Origin: Amycolatopsis sp. NBC_01488
GTDB lineage: Bacteria > Actinomycetota > Actinomycetes > Mycobacteriales > Pseudonocardiaceae
Assembly: GCF_036227105.1 (NCBI RefSeq)
Contig: NZ_CP109434.1
Location: 439,001 to 503,000 of the forward strand
Reading direction: 5' to 3'
Length of the DNA stretch: 64,000 nt
Translations under genes and position numbers: made by a program
Shown: piece after piece, positions 15,798 to 25,380 of the stretch
Position numbering within the stretch: position 1 is the first letter of the stretch
Layout: each line of letters opens with the position of its first letter
The notes under the pieces: generated by a model
Told to the model about the DNA's origin: nothing
Database searches by the model: none
Seen by the model: the letters and a program-made list of their open reading frames with translations, nothing else

Positions 15798-16838
15798 TCA
15801 ACCAGCCGTGCGCACGTTGGAAGAAACCAACGCCGCCAGCCGGTCCCCGATCGCCGTGGTGGCCCCCGGCGAAGACTGGTCCCGCGTGGCCAGATCGAAC
15901 GCCACCGAAGCCTCGATCCGCCGCGCCGCTTCCTTCTGGCCCAGGTGGTCCAGCAGCAGCGCCACCGACAGCACCGCGGCCGTCGGGTCGGCGAGACCCT
16001 GACCCGCGATGTCCGGCGCCGAACCGTGGACCGGCTCGAACATGCTCGGGTTGCGGCGGGTCATGTCCAGGTTGCCGCTCGCCGCGAGGCCGATGCCGCC
16101 CGTCACCGCCGCCGCGAGGTCGGTGAGGATGTCGCCGAACAGGTTGTCCGTCACGATCACGTCGAACCGGGACGGGTCGGTCACCAGGTGGATGGTCGCC
16201 GCGTCCACATGCGAATACGCGACCGTCACCTCCGGGTGCTCCAGCGAGACCTCTTCGACGATCCGCGACCACAGCGAGCCGGCGAACGACAGCACGTTGG
16301 TCTTGTGCACCAGCGTCAGGTGCTTGCGCGGGCGGGCCTCGGCGCGGCTGAACGCGTCCGCGACCACACGCCGGACGCCGTACGCCGTGTTGGTGCTGAC
16401 CTCCGTCGCGATCTCGTGCTCGGTGTCCTTGCGGATCAAGCCACCGGTACCCGCGTACGGGCCTTCGGTCCCTTCGCGCACGACGACCATGTCGACGTCG
16501 CCGGCGTCGGCCAGCGGTCCCCGGACACCCGGGTACAGCCGCGCCGGGCGCAGGTTGACGTGGTGGTCCATTTCGAACCGCAGGCGCAGCAGCAGGCCGC
16601 GCTCGAGGATGCCGCTCGGCACCGTCGGATCCCCGACCGCGCCCAGCAAGATGGCGTCGTGCTGGCGGAGTTCGCCGAGCACCGACTCCGGGAGCAGCTC
16701 ACCGGTCGCGTGCCACCGCGCGGCGCCGAGGTCGTAGTTCGTGATCTCCGCCGTCGGTACTACCTCGCCGAGCACCTTCAGCGCCTCGGAGACCACCTCG
16801 GGCCCGATCCCGTCTCCTGGGATCACCGCGAGCCGCAT
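15798..16838 (-). CDS. leuB: 3-Isopropylmalate dehydrogenase
   Basis: LeuB oxidises and decarboxylates 3-isopropylmalate to 2-oxoisocaproate in leucine synthesis; it can also act on 3-methylmalate made from citramalate in the CimA route. The 346-residue product has the N-terminal [13 protein letters not shown], substrate Arg motifs ([15 protein letters not shown]), the conserved H-K-T-N-V and [10 protein letters not shown] metal-binding segment, and [12 protein letters not shown]. The ATG at 16838 follows GGAGGT and gives the family start MRLAVIPG; the open frame upstream of it is rejected. Confidence 0.96.
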   Translation of the reverse strand: MRLAVIPGDGIGPEVVSEALKVLGEVVPTAEITNYDLGAARWHATGELLPESVLGELRQHDAILLGAVGDPTVPSGILERGLLLRLRFEMDHHVNLRPARLYPGVRGPLADAGDVDMVVVREGTEGPYAGTGGLIRKDTEHEIATEVSTNTAYGVRRVVADAFSRAEARPRKHLTLVHKTNVLSFAGSLWSRIVEEVSLEHPEVTVAYSHVDAATIHLVTDPSRFDVIVTDNLFGDILTDLAAAVTGGIGLAASGNLDMTRRNPSMFEPVHGSAPDIAGQGLADPTAAVLSVALLLDHLGQKEAARRIEASVAFDLATRDQSSPGATTAIGDRLAALVSSNVRTAG

Positions 16839-17065
16839 CCACACACCTCCGTCGACGAGGCCACCGGATGCACCGATGGCCCACCGCAACAAAACGCCAG
16901 CAGCCGGAAGGTTACCGGCCGTAGACAAACGGCCGTAGCCGCACCACCCTTATGCCGCATCCTCCCGCAGGGTGAGACACCCGATCGGGTTAACCAGAGC
17001 GGGGCGCCCCCAGCGGAACCCGCCGGGAACGCCCCTGCTCCTGCACTGATCGATCTTGTCCCGGA

Positions 17066-20000
17066 CTACCGGTGACCAGCCCCGATCGGCTGACGGTCGT
17101 TCCCCGGCCGGGCGCCCTGGGCGGCGTCCACCTTGACCACGTTCGCCCGGTTGCCCGCGGCGTTGTGGTGCTCGATGGCGAGCAGCCCGAGTGCCTTGTC
17201 GGCCGCGGCCGAGTCGGCGTTCCGGGTCACGACCAGCGCCGTCCCCGGCTTCGCGACGTAGCCCAGCGCGGCGTCGCCGCCACCCTGCACCGAGTAGCCC
17301 GGCGCGAGCGCGTCGAACGAGAGCGGCGTGCCGACGTAGTCGATCAGCCCGTTCGTCGTGCCCGGCGCGACGTAGAAACCGCTCACGCCGACCGTGTAGG
17401 AGATGCGGTGGCTGTCGGCGTTCGCGTCGATGCCCAGCGCGGCCAGCGAAACCGGCAGCGTGATCACGTTCGTGTCGAACACGTTGGTGTCCACGTCGCC
17501 GAGCTGGCCGTTGACGGCCTGGACGTCGACCTGCGGGAAGCCCGGGGTCAGCGCGACCGTGACGGCCAGCAGGACGTCCGTGGACGTCGCCTTGGTCACG
17601 TAGGTCTCGAAGTCCGGCGTCCCGTCCCCGGTGGTGTCGATGTCGACGAACGGCGAGGTGTTGCTGCCGATGTTCGCCCAGTCGCCCCAGGTGGACAGGC
17701 CGAACGCGAGGATCGCGTTCTCCGGCTCACCCTGTGCCTTCGCCAGCGGCGCGGTGGACGCCGCGCCGACGTAGCGGAGGTCGCCGCCCTTCGCGGTCTT
17801 GTTCACCGTGCAGTCGGTGACCACGTCCGCGTCGCACTCGGGCAGCTGCGGGGATTCCGCCTGCAGCTCGAACACGCTGATCAGCGAGCGGTAGCGCTGC
17901 GCGCCGGTGCCCTGGTCGACGCCCTTGCCGCTCAGGTTCAGCACGGCCTGGGTGGCGTCCGGGGCGAATTTCACCGACTGCGGCGTCGAAATCGTCGACA
18001 CGGGCTTGGGCGCGGCGTAGACCGAAACCCGCAGCGGCACCTTCGCCCCGCTGGTCGGGGTGAAGGCGACGCGGCCCGAAGCGTCCGCGACGAACTGCCG
18101 CGCCAGGCCGGCCTGGGTGGCCGACATGGTCGGGTCCATGACCTTGCGCAGCGCTTTCGGGTCGGTGATCTTCAGCGTCACCTTGACCTTGGCGGTGCCG
18201 CGCGGGGTCAGCTTCACCGACTGCTTGTCCACTGTGTACTCGACACCCGGCAGCGCGTCGACCGCCTGGTAGGCCACGGTGTACTCGGCGGGCGTGACGC
18301 CCTTGTTGACCAGCTTGATCGTCTTCGACAGCGTCACCGGCCCGGGAGCCTCGACGGTGCCGAAGCTGACGCTCACCGCGCCCGGGTCGTCCTGGACATA
18401 GGCGAGCACCTGGTTGTCCAGCGCCGCCTTCGCGTCGATCCGGCCGCTGCCGACGCGCTGCGGCGCGAAGGTGTGGCCCGCGCCGTCGGTGACGTCGTGG
18501 CCGGCGGTGTCGACGACCGACGCCTTGACCTCCTCGACCGACCAGTCCGGGTGGGACTGGCGGACCAGCGCGGTGATGCCCGTCGTGTGCGGGGCGGCCA
18601 TCGACGTGCCGGAGAGCACGGTCCGGCCGTTGCCGCTGCCGCGGAACGCCGAGGTGATCGTGTCACCGGGCGCGGCGAGGTCCGGCTTCACGGCCGGGCC
18701 GCGGGTGCCGCGCGAGGTGAACGAGCTCGGGGTGTCCACGATCGTCTTGTCGTAGGTCTGGACCGACGTGCGCCCGGCGCCGTAGAGCCGGATCTGCAGC
18801 GTGCCCGCGGTCAGCGCCGCGCGCAGCGTCTTCGTCGCGGAGCCGGTGAACTGGAACATCGGGATCGCCGCGTTGCCCGCGATGCCGGCGCTGAAGTGCT
18901 CCAAAGTGGACGACAGCAGCGCGCCCTTCGCCCCGGCCGCCTGGGCGTTGTTCGCCCGCGCCGCCGACCCGCAGGCGCGGGTGGAGTCGTTGTCGTCCCA
19001 CTCCAGCCAGACGAACTTGCCGGCCGCCTTCGCCTTGTCCGCCGCGGAGTACGGCGCGCAGCCCGCGGCGTTCGCCGCCGAGAGGGCCACGACGGGCGCA
19101 GTCACATCCAGGGTGTCGTAGCCGGTGTAGTTCTGGCTGTACTGCCCGGTCTTCGCGCCGGCGACCCCGGTGGGCGCCTTGGCCTCGGCGGCGTCGCGCA
19201 GGACGCCCGCGTCCCGCGAGCTGGCCACGGTGAGCGCTTCGGGGGTGTTGCCCGGCGAACCGGCGATGTCGTTGATGTCGCCGCCGTTGCCCGCGGAGAT
19301 CACCGGCAGCACGTTGTTCGCGGCGAGCTTGCGCACGAACAGCGAGTCCGGGTCGTCCGGCGCGCCGAAGTCGGAGCCCAGCGAGAGGTTGACGATGTCG
19401 AGGTGGTCGGTGAAGTCGCCGTCGCCGTCCGGGTCGAGCGCCCAGTCCAGTGCCTGCGAGGTGACGTTCGTCGAGCCCGTGCAGCCGAACACCTTGATGG
19501 CGTAGAGGAGCGACTTCGGCGCCGTGCCCGGGCCGATCTGCAGCTCGTCGACCTTCTTGGCCGTGAGCTTCTGGTAGTCGCCCTTGAAGGTCTTGCCGTC
19601 GGCGGTGACGCCGTAGCCGCCGATGGTGCCGGCGACGTGCGTGCCGTGCTCACCGCAGGCCAGCGGGTTCGGGTCCGGCTTCGGGGTGGCCTTGCCCGGC
19701 GTCGCGGCGTCGTAGTCGTCGCCGACGAGGTCGGTGCCGCCGACGACCTTGGCGCTCGGGAAGAGCGGGGTCGGCTTGGTGCTGTCGACGCTCTTGTAGG
19801 CGGCCGGCGTGCCGGGGCCGCCGAAGTCGGCGTGGGTGTAGTCGATGCCGTCGTCGATCACGCCGATGCGGACGCCGTCGCCGAACTTGCCGGTCTGCTG
19901 CCACGCGGCGAGCGTGTTGGTCAACTGCTCGGCGCTGGCGTTGGTGCGGGTCTTCGGCACGACCGTGCGCACCGAGACGACGTCCGCGCGCTTCGCGACT

Positions 20001-20428
20001 TCGCGCAGCTTCGCGGCGTCAGCGGTCACGACCACGCCGGGGACCGCGTTGGCGGTCTGGGTGACGACCTGCGGCTTCGCGTCGGCCGACCGCAACTGGC
20101 CGAGGACCGAGCTGACCGCTGCGGCGGTGTCGTCCTTGGCGGCCCGGGCGGCGCGCTTGGCGGCTTCCTTGCCCTGCGGCTGCGCGGACGTGAACGCGTC
20201 GACGGCGGGTTTCTTCGCCAGTTCGACGAACGCGGTGACGCGGCCCTGCGCGGCGGCCAGGCGCGGCGCCACCTTGCCCTGCAGCTTCGCGCCGTCGATC
20301 TTCGCCGGCGCCACCCCGTCGGCGAGGGGTGCGTCAGCCGCGGACGCGACCGGCGCGCCCAGCGCGGCGGCCAGCACGACGGCGAAGAACGCCGTCGTGG
20401 CGCGCGCGGGCAGGCGGGATCTGGTCAT
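17066..20428 (-). CDS. Secreted subtilisin-like (S8) serine protease
   Basis: This 1120-residue exported protease has a Sec signal peptide (cleavage likely after A-S-A at residue 30), a propeptide with an inhibitor I9-like region to about residue 160, and a subtilase domain with Asp192 (V-I-D-D-G-I-D), His261 (H-G-T-H-V-A-G) and Ser609 (S-G-T-S-M-A-A-P). A protease-associated insert lies at about 430-560, explaining the long spacing before Ser609. The C-terminal half is a chain of beta-rich Fn3-like segments. The ATG at 20428 has AAGGGG upstream. No sortase motif or anchor is seen, so it is probably released. It interrupts the conserved leuB-serA neighbourhood and is likely a lineage addition. 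Confidence 0.92.
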   Translation of the reverse strand: MTRSRLPARATTAFFAVVLAAALGAPVASAADAPLADGVAPAKIDGAKLQGKVAPRLAAAQGRVTAFVELAKKPAVDAFTSAQPQGKEAAKRAARAAKDDTAAAVSSVLGQLRSADAKPQVVTQTANAVPGVVVTADAAKLREVAKRADVVSVRTVVPKTRTNASAEQLTNTLAAWQQTGKFGDGVRIGVIDDGIDYTHADFGGPGTPAAYKSVDSTKPTPLFPSAKVVGGTDLVGDDYDAATPGKATPKPDPNPLACGEHGTHVAGTIGGYGVTADGKTFKGDYQKLTAKKVDELQIGPGTAPKSLLYAIKVFGCTGSTNVTSQALDWALDPDGDGDFTDHLDIVNLSLGSDFGAPDDPDSLFVRKLAANNVLPVISAGNGGDINDIAGSPGNTPEALTVASSRDAGVLRDAAEAKAPTGVAGAKTGQYSQNYTGYDTLDVTAPVVALSAANAAGCAPYSAADKAKAAGKFVWLEWDDNDSTRACGSAARANNAQAAGAKGALLSSTLEHFSAGIAGNAAIPMFQFTGSATKTLRAALTAGTLQIRLYGAGRTSVQTYDKTIVDTPSSFTSRGTRGPAVKPDLAAPGDTITSAFRGSGNGRTVLSGTSMAAPHTTGITALVRQSHPDWSVEEVKASVVDTAGHDVTDGAGHTFAPQRVGSGRIDAKAALDNQVLAYVQDDPGAVSVSFGTVEAPGPVTLSKTIKLVNKGVTPAEYTVAYQAVDALPGVEYTVDKQSVKLTPRGTAKVKVTLKITDPKALRKVMDPTMSATQAGLARQFVADASGRVAFTPTSGAKVPLRVSVYAAPKPVSTISTPQSVKFAPDATQAVLNLSGKGVDQGTGAQRYRSLISVFELQAESPQLPECDADVVTDCTVNKTAKGGDLRYVGAASTAPLAKAQGEPENAILAFGLSTWGDWANIGSNTSPFVDIDTTGDGTPDFETYVTKATSTDVLLAVTVALTPGFPQVDVQAVNGQLGDVDTNVFDTNVITLPVSLAALGIDANADSHRISYTVGVSGFYVAPGTTNGLIDYVGTPLSFDALAPGYSVQGGGDAALGYVAKPGTALVVTRNADSAAADKALGLLAIEHHNAAGNRANVVKVDAAQGARPGNDRQPIGAGHR

Positions 20429-20628
20429 GAGTCGGCCCCTTACTCGAGGTCTGGACCCGAACCTGCCAGCCGCTCCTAGCACCCCCGACGGTGAAGCACG
20501 GCGACCGCGCCGTGCCCTCGACGGCGCGTGGTTCAACCTCGCGGAGAGAACTTAATGCCCCAAAACACCTACTTACGTAGGCAAAGAAGTCCGTTATGTG
20601 AATGTGATTGCCGATACCCTCGGGTCCC

Positions 20629-21159
20629 ATGCACCGCTACGAGCCGCGCGACGACCTCGCTTTCCGCTTGCTGCACGCGGGCCCGGTGACCCTGTTCTGG
20701 CGCGTGCCGCTCCTGCTCGAGGCGACGGACTGGCTGGCAGGCCACGGTTACCAGGTCATCCGCCTGGGCGCGCGCGAGTGGACGTCCGATCGCGACATGC
20801 ACGCCGCTGTCGCCGCGGCGCTCGGCTTCCCGGACTACTACGGGCGCAACCTCGACGCGCTCAACGACTGCCTGCGCGATGTCGTCGCCCAGGACTACGG
20901 GTGGTCGCCGGACTCGGCCGGCCTGGCGATCGTCTTCACCGGCTACGACGCCTACGCAAAGGCCTGCCCGCGGTCGGCCCACATCGTGCTGGACCTCCTG
21001 GCGGACCATTCGCGCGTGGCGATGCTCTTCGGCCGCCCATTCGTGGTCCTCGTGCAGAGCGACGACCCCGGCATCCGGTTCGAACCGGTCGGCGCCACGG
21101 CGGTGCACTGGAACGAGGCCGAATGGCTCGACGCGCGCCGGCGCCCCGGAAACGCGTAA
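20629..21159 (+). CDS. Barstar-like protein
   Basis: The 176-residue protein contains the barstar (barnase inhibitor) hallmark F-P-D-Y-Y-G-R-N-L-D-A-L-N-D-C-L at about residues 66-81, preceded by the typical strand of the form V-I-R-L-G-A. Barstar family members bind and block secreted RNases or other toxins. No barnase-type RNase gene is adjacent, so this may act against a toxin encoded elsewhere or received from competitors (inference). The ATG at 20629 is preferred to a TTG at 20608, but the ribosome site is weak. It is divergent from the subtilisin and converges with serA through a shared terminator. Confidence 0.85.
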   Translation: MHRYEPRDDLAFRLLHAGPVTLFWRVPLLLEATDWLAGHGYQVIRLGAREWTSDRDMHAAVAAALGFPDYYGRNLDALNDCLRDVVAQDYGWSPDSAGLAIVFTGYDAYAKACPRSAHIVLDLLADHSRVAMLFGRPFVVLVQSDDPGIRFEPVGATAVHWNEAEWLDARRRPGNA

Positions 21160-21191
21160 AGGCCACGCCGAGTGGTCCTCGGCGTGGCCTT
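21159..21191. terminator. Bidirectional terminator between barstar gene and serA
   Basis: A perfect 14-bp stem (21159-21172 with 21178-21191) with a 5-base loop begins within the barstar-gene stop codon and precedes the serA stop (21205). It has T-runs weak but present on both strands. Confidence 0.85.
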
Positions 21192-21204
21192 CACGGCGAT
21201 CGCG

Positions 21205-22803
21205 TCAGGTGAAGTCGACGGCGCGGATCGTGTGCGCCCCGACCGAAGCACCGATCGGCTCCAGCAGGTGCGCGTCGATGTGGCGGTCGACGCGCAGCAG
21301 CATCACCGCGTCGGAACCGTCGGTGGTCTGGCTGATCTGCGCGGCCTCGATGTTGATGCCGGCCTCGCCGAGCAGCGTCCCGACGCGGCCCATGACACCG
21401 GGGCGGTCGCCGTACTCGACCAGCAGGACGGTGCCCTCGGCACGCAGGTCGAAGCCGCGGCCGTTGACCTCGACCAGCTTCTCGACCTCGTCCAGGCCGG
21501 TGACCGAACCGGACACGGTCAGCACCGCGCCGTCGGCGTGCACCGCGCGCACGGTGACCAGGCTGCGGAACTTGGGGCTCTCCGGCTCGGTCTCCAGCTC
21601 GACCTGCACGCCGAGCTTCTCCGCGAGCTGCGGCGCGTTGACGAAGGTGACCTGGTCCTCGACCACGCCGGTGAACAGGCCGCGCAGCGCCGCCAGCTGC
21701 AGCACGCCGGTGTCTTCGTGGGAGATCTCGCCCTTGACCTGCACCGTCACCGACGCCGGCGACGTCGGGTTCAGCGCCGTCAGCAGCTGGCCGAGCTTCT
21801 GGGTCAGCGACAGGTAGGGGCGGACGTGCTCGCCGACCGCGCCACCGCCGGAGACGTTCACCGCGTCCGGCACGAAGTCGCCGCGCAGCGCCAGCAGCAC
21901 GGACTTCGCGACGTCGGTGCCCGCGCGGTCCTGCGCTTCGGCCGTCGACGCGCCCAGGTGCGGCGTCACGACGACGTTCTCCAGCTCGAACAGCGGGCTG
22001 GACGTGGTCGGTTCGGTGACGAAAACGTCCACGCCGGCGCCGCCGACGTGCCCCGAGCGCAGCGCGTCGGCCAAGTCCTGCTCGACGATCAGCCCGCCGC
22101 GGGCGGCGTTCACGATGATGACACCCGGCTTGGTCTTCTTCAGCGCCTCGGCGTCGATGAGGCCCTTGGTCTCCGGCGTCTTCGGCAGGTGGATGGAAAT
22201 GGCGTCGGCGCGCGACAGCAGCTCGTCGAGGGTGACCAGCTCGATGCCGAGCTGGCCCGCGCGCGCGGCCGAGACGTAGGGGTCGTAGGCGATGAGCTTG
22301 GTGTCGAACGCGGCGAGACGCTGGGCGAACAGCTGGCCGATCTTACCGAGGCCGACCACGCCGATCGTCTTGCCCTGCAGCTCCACACCGGAGAACGAGC
22401 TGCGCTTCCACTCGCCGCCGCGCAGGCTCTGGTCGGCGGCCGGGACGCGGCGCGCGACCGCGAGCAGCAGGGCGACGGCGTGCTCGGCGGCGGAGACGAT
22501 GTTGGACGTCGGCGCGTTGACGACCAGGACCCCGCGCTCGGTGGCGGCGGGCACCTCGACGTTGTCCAGGCCGACGCCGGCGCGGGCGACGACCTTCAGC
22601 TGGGTCGTGGCGCCGAGGACTTCGGCGTCGACCTTGGTGGCGGAGCGGACCAGCAGCGCGTCGGCGCTCTTCACCGCCTCGAGCAGCGCGGATCGGTCCG
22701 TGCCGTCGACGTGCCGGACCTCCACCTCGTCACCGAAGACGCTCAGCACGGAGGGGGCGAGCTTCTCCGCGATGAGGACGACGGGTTTGCTGGGCTTGCT
22801 CAC
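21205..22803 (-). CDS. serA: D-3-phosphoglycerate dehydrogenase
   Basis: SerA oxidises 3-phosphoglycerate to 3-phosphohydroxypyruvate, the first step of serine synthesis. The 532 residues fit the long type I form of actinobacteria: substrate and NAD domains (V-V-G-L-G-K-I-G near 148-155, then catalytic Arg in N-A-A-R-G-G and His in P-H-L-G-A), an intervening ASB domain, and a C-terminal ACT domain (Y-G-D-R-P-G-V-M-G-R-V-G) that binds serine for feedback control. The start is GTG at 22803. It corresponds to serA1 (Rv2996c) in order relative to leuB and ilvC. Confidence 0.96.
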   Translation of the reverse strand: MSKPSKPVVLIAEKLAPSVLSVFGDEVEVRHVDGTDRSALLEAVKSADALLVRSATKVDAEVLGATTQLKVVARAGVGLDNVEVPAATERGVLVVNAPTSNIVSAAEHAVALLLAVARRVPAADQSLRGGEWKRSSFSGVELQGKTIGVVGLGKIGQLFAQRLAAFDTKLIAYDPYVSAARAGQLGIELVTLDELLSRADAISIHLPKTPETKGLIDAEALKKTKPGVIIVNAARGGLIVEQDLADALRSGHVGGAGVDVFVTEPTTSSPLFELENVVVTPHLGASTAEAQDRAGTDVAKSVLLALRGDFVPDAVNVSGGGAVGEHVRPYLSLTQKLGQLLTALNPTSPASVTVQVKGEISHEDTGVLQLAALRGLFTGVVEDQVTFVNAPQLAEKLGVQVELETEPESPKFRSLVTVRAVHADGAVLTVSGSVTGLDEVEKLVEVNGRGFDLRAEGTVLLVEYGDRPGVMGRVGTLLGEAGINIEAAQISQTTDGSDAVMLLRVDRHIDAHLLEPIGASVGAHTIRAVDFT

Positions 22804-22928
22804 GATGCGGCTCCCACTATCTGGTCATTTCCAGGACGCTGTGTGTCGGCAGACGGTCTCAGCACGTCGTTGTGCCCCGGTCGTGGCGGAGTTTAACCCG
22901 CTCCGCCGCCCCCTGGCTTCCCATGGTG

Positions 22929-23492
22929 TTAACTCGCCCGTAATCCCTCGAAAACAAGAGCCAGGAGGCGCTGCATGCCTCCCGGGCCGGGCAGGTGCCC
23001 ACCCGCCCAGGATGCCGCGTGCAGCAACAGAAGGAGCTCGTGCGTGGTGACGTCGGGGCGAAGCTCGCCTTCGCGTTTCGCGCGTTCCACTAGATGGGAA
23101 CCGGCGTCGCGCATCGCGTGGCACGACGCGTACAACCGGGATGATTCGTCGCTGAGCGCGTCGGCGGTCAGCTCCACCAGGCCGCGGAACGTGCCGGTGG
23201 CGTCACCGAGCCCGGCCAGCCAGGTCTGCAGCGCGGGCAACGGCTCGGGATGGGTGAGCAGTTCGCGCGCCCGCTCGGCCTGCGCGTCGAACCGCGCGCG
23301 CAGCAGCGTTTCCAGCAGCGCCTCCCGCGTCGGGAAGTGCCGGTAGAGCGTGCCGATGCCGACCCCGGCGCGGCGCGCGATGTCTTCCAGCGACGCCTCG
23401 ACGCCGTGCTCAGCGAAGGCGCGCTGGGCCTCTTCGAGGAGGCGCTCGTAGTTGCGGCGGGCGTCCGCGCGCATCGGCTTGACTTCGGTCAT
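22929..23492 (-). CDS. TetR/AcrR-family transcriptional regulator
   Basis: The 187-residue protein has the TetR helix-turn-helix at residues about 10-57 (A-F-A-E-H-G-V-E-A-S-L-E-D-I-A, then V-G-I-G-T-L-Y-R-H-F), followed by a variable helical ligand domain. It is divergent from two F420-type oxidoreductase genes with only 86 bases between start codons, and palindromes lie in that gap, so it most likely represses them and itself. The ligand is unknown. The start ATG at 23492 gives MTEVKPMRADARRN. Confidence 0.93.
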   Translation of the reverse strand: MTEVKPMRADARRNYERLLEEAQRAFAEHGVEASLEDIARRAGVGIGTLYRHFPTREALLETLLRARFDAQAERARELLTHPEPLPALQTWLAGLGDATGTFRGLVELTADALSDESSRLYASCHAMRDAGSHLVERAKREGELRPDVTTHELLLLLHAASWAGGHLPGPGGMQRLLALVFEGLRAS

Positions 23493-23521
23493 CGCCCTCC
23501 CGACCCTACCGGGTAGCCAAT

Positions 23522-23558
23522 CGGAGGCTACCTCCGTATATTAACCGGAGGCAGCCTC
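23522..23558. promoter_or_regulatory. Putative TetR operators in the divergent promoter
   Basis: Two palindromes, CGGAGG-CTA-CCTCCG (23522-23536) and GAGGC-A-GCCTC (23548-23558), flank an AT-rich TATATTAA (23537-23544) that could be a -10 region. Their placement between the TetR gene and the oxidoreductase genes suggests operators. Confidence 0.5.
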
Positions 23559-23578
23559 AGATTACTGGAGGGACGAGG

Positions 23579-24478
23579 ATGACCCTGATCGAAGACACAC
23601 GAGCCCGGCTCGGCGCCCTCGGCGCCTGGCTGCCGAGCGCGCCCCTGCAACCGGCCCCGGCCGTCGAACGCGCCGCCACCAGGCGGCTCGCCGACGCCGG
23701 CTACCGCTCGATCTGGAGCGGCGAAGGACCCGGCATCCGCGAGGTGTTCGCCCACTTCGGCGACCTGCTCGCCTCGGTGCCGGACGTCGTGCTCGGCGCC
23801 GGCATCGCCAACGTCTGGGCGCGCCCCGGCCGGACCGCCGAAAAGGGCGGCGCGACCCTGGCCCACGCCCACCCCGGCCGGTTCGTGCTCGGCCTCGGCG
23901 TCGGGCACGCGTTCCAGGCGGCGAAGTACGGCGAGCAGTACCGGCCCCTCGACCGGATGCGCGAGTACCTGTCCGAAATGGACTCCGCGGCGACGGAAAA
24001 CCCCGCCCCGGTAGCGTTTCCGCGGGTGCTGGCCGCCGTCGGGCCGAAGATGCTGGAACTGTCGCGCGAGGGTGCGGACGGGGCACACCCGTTCGCCCAG
24101 CCCGTCTCGCACACGCCGTACGCCCGCGAAATCCTCGGGCCGGACAAGCTGCTGATCCCGCAGCAGACCGTGCTGCTCGGCAGTCGCGAGGACGCCCGCG
24201 AGAACGTGCGGCGGCGCGTGGCGCAGTCGCGCGAAAACTCCGTCACGGCCTACGTCGCGGGCTGGAAGCGGCTCGGCTACACCGATTCCGACATCGCCGG
24301 CCCGAGCGACCGCTTCGTCGACGACCTCGTCCTCTGGGGTGACGCCGGAACCATCGCGAAACGCCTGGACGAAGTGCTCGACGCGGGTGCGGACCACGTG
24401 CTGCTGACGCCGTCCGCGGCCACGTTCGAGTCCACTGTGGACATTCTGCTGGCGCTGGCCCCGGCAGTGGTCCGATGA
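23579..24478 (+). CDS. LLM-class F420-dependent oxidoreductase, first of pair
   Basis: This 299-residue luciferase-like monooxygenase-fold protein resembles the actinobacterial TIGR03620 group of probable F420-dependent oxidoreductases. The TIM-barrel features visible are the strand and Glu at R-S-I-W-S-G-E-G, the conserved H-P-G-R-F-V-L-G-L-G-V-G-H segment near residue 100, and A-A-V-G-P-K-M-L-E-L with D-G-A-H-P-F further on. Substrate is unknown. The ATG at 23579 follows GGAGGGACG. Its stop overlaps the next gene (ATGA), so the two paralogues are co-translated and probably share control by the divergent TetR. Confidence 0.86.
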   Translation: MTLIEDTRARLGALGAWLPSAPLQPAPAVERAATRRLADAGYRSIWSGEGPGIREVFAHFGDLLASVPDVVLGAGIANVWARPGRTAEKGGATLAHAHPGRFVLGLGVGHAFQAAKYGEQYRPLDRMREYLSEMDSAATENPAPVAFPRVLAAVGPKMLELSREGADGAHPFAQPVSHTPYAREILGPDKLLIPQQTVLLGSREDARENVRRRVAQSRENSVTAYVAGWKRLGYTDSDIAGPSDRFVDDLVLWGDAGTIAKRLDEVLDAGADHVLLTPSAATFESTVDILLALAPAVVR

Positions 24479-25305
24479 GCGTCGGGATCTGGCGGTTCTT
24501 CGACGGCGTCCCGATCTCCGAAGTGCGCGAGACCGCGGCCGAGGTCGAGGAGCTGGGCTTCGACGCGCTCTGGTTCGGCGAGTACGCCGGCCGGGACGCG
24601 TTCACGCAGGCGGCGTTGCTCCTGGCAGCGACGTCCCGGCTCGTGGTCGCGACGGGCATCGCGCGCTTCGACCGCCGCACGCCGATCAGCGCGGAAGCGT
24701 CGGCGCGGGCCCTCGGCGAGGCGTACCCGGACCGGTTCGCCGTCGGCCTCGGCGGCCACTTCCCGGGCGCGCGATCGCTTTCGGCGATGCGTGACTACCT
24801 GGCGGGCATGGACGACGCCGACCTGCCGGGCCTGCCGCCGCCGTCCCCCCGGCCGCGCCGGCTGCTCGCGGCGCTCGGCCCCCGCGCGCTCGACCTGGCG
24901 GCCGAGCGGACCGACGGCGCGCACCCGTACTTCGTCCCGCCGGAGCACACGGCGGCGGCCCGGGAGCGGCTCGGGCCGGGCAAGTACCTGGCGGTCGAGC
25001 AGGCGGTGGTGCTCGACGCGGCACCTTCGGTCGCCCGGGAACACGTGGACCTGTACGTCCGGCAGGCCCCGCACCACCAGGCCAACCTGCGCCGGCTCGG
25101 CTTCACGGAGGAAGACCTGGCCGACGGCGGCAGCGACCGCCTGGCCGACGCGATCGTCGCCACCGGCGAGCAGGCCGCGGCGGACCGCATCCGGGCCCAC
25201 CTCGACGCGGGCGCCGACCACGTCTGCGTCCAGGTCCTGGCCCGCACGCCCGATTCCTACCGCCGCCTGGCCGATGTGCTCCACGGGGCATCACTCGTGT
25301 CCTGA
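24475..25305 (+). CDS. LLM-class F420-dependent oxidoreductase, second of pair
   Basis: The 276-residue protein is a paralogue of the preceding one with the same group features: F-D-A-L-W-F-G-E-Y near residue 28, Y-P-D-R-F-A-V-G-L-G-G-H near 85, and L-A-A-L-G-P-R-A-L-D-L with D-G-A-H-P-Y. The start overlaps the upstream stop by ATGA at 24475-24478. The two may act as a heteromer or on successive substrates (inference). Downstream is an inverted-repeat region that may end transcription. Confidence 0.85.
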   Translation: MSVGIWRFFDGVPISEVRETAAEVEELGFDALWFGEYAGRDAFTQAALLLAATSRLVVATGIARFDRRTPISAEASARALGEAYPDRFAVGLGGHFPGARSLSAMRDYLAGMDDADLPGLPPPSPRPRRLLAALGPRALDLAAERTDGAHPYFVPPEHTAAARERLGPGKYLAVEQAVVLDAAPSVAREHVDLYVRQAPHHQANLRRLGFTEEDLADGGSDRLADAIVATGEQAAADRIRAHLDAGADHVCVQVLARTPDSYRRLADVLHGASLVS

Positions 25306-25317
25306 CGGGCATCACCT

Positions 25318-25380
25318 GTGATTGGCGGGGCATCACGCCGATGCCCCGCCAATCACGCGTGATGCCCCGCCAATCACGCG
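25318..25380. repeat. Intergenic repeat and hairpin
   Basis: The 20-base unit starting GATGCCCCGCCAATCAC occurs directly at 25340-25359 and 25361-25380, and inverted at 25318-25334. The inverted copy and the first direct copy form a perfect 17-bp hairpin with a 5-base loop. Looser echoes of GGGCATCAC occur at 25286-25320 and of CACGCGTGAT at 25396-25405. It may be a terminator for the oxidoreductase pair or a dispersed genomic repeat. No gene is seen in 25306-25566. Confidence 0.7.

Noticed and set aside
17072..20479. A long plus-strand open frame opposite the subtilisin
   Set aside because: The minus-strand frame carries signal peptide and the Asp/His/Ser motifs; the plus frame has none and is a shadow.
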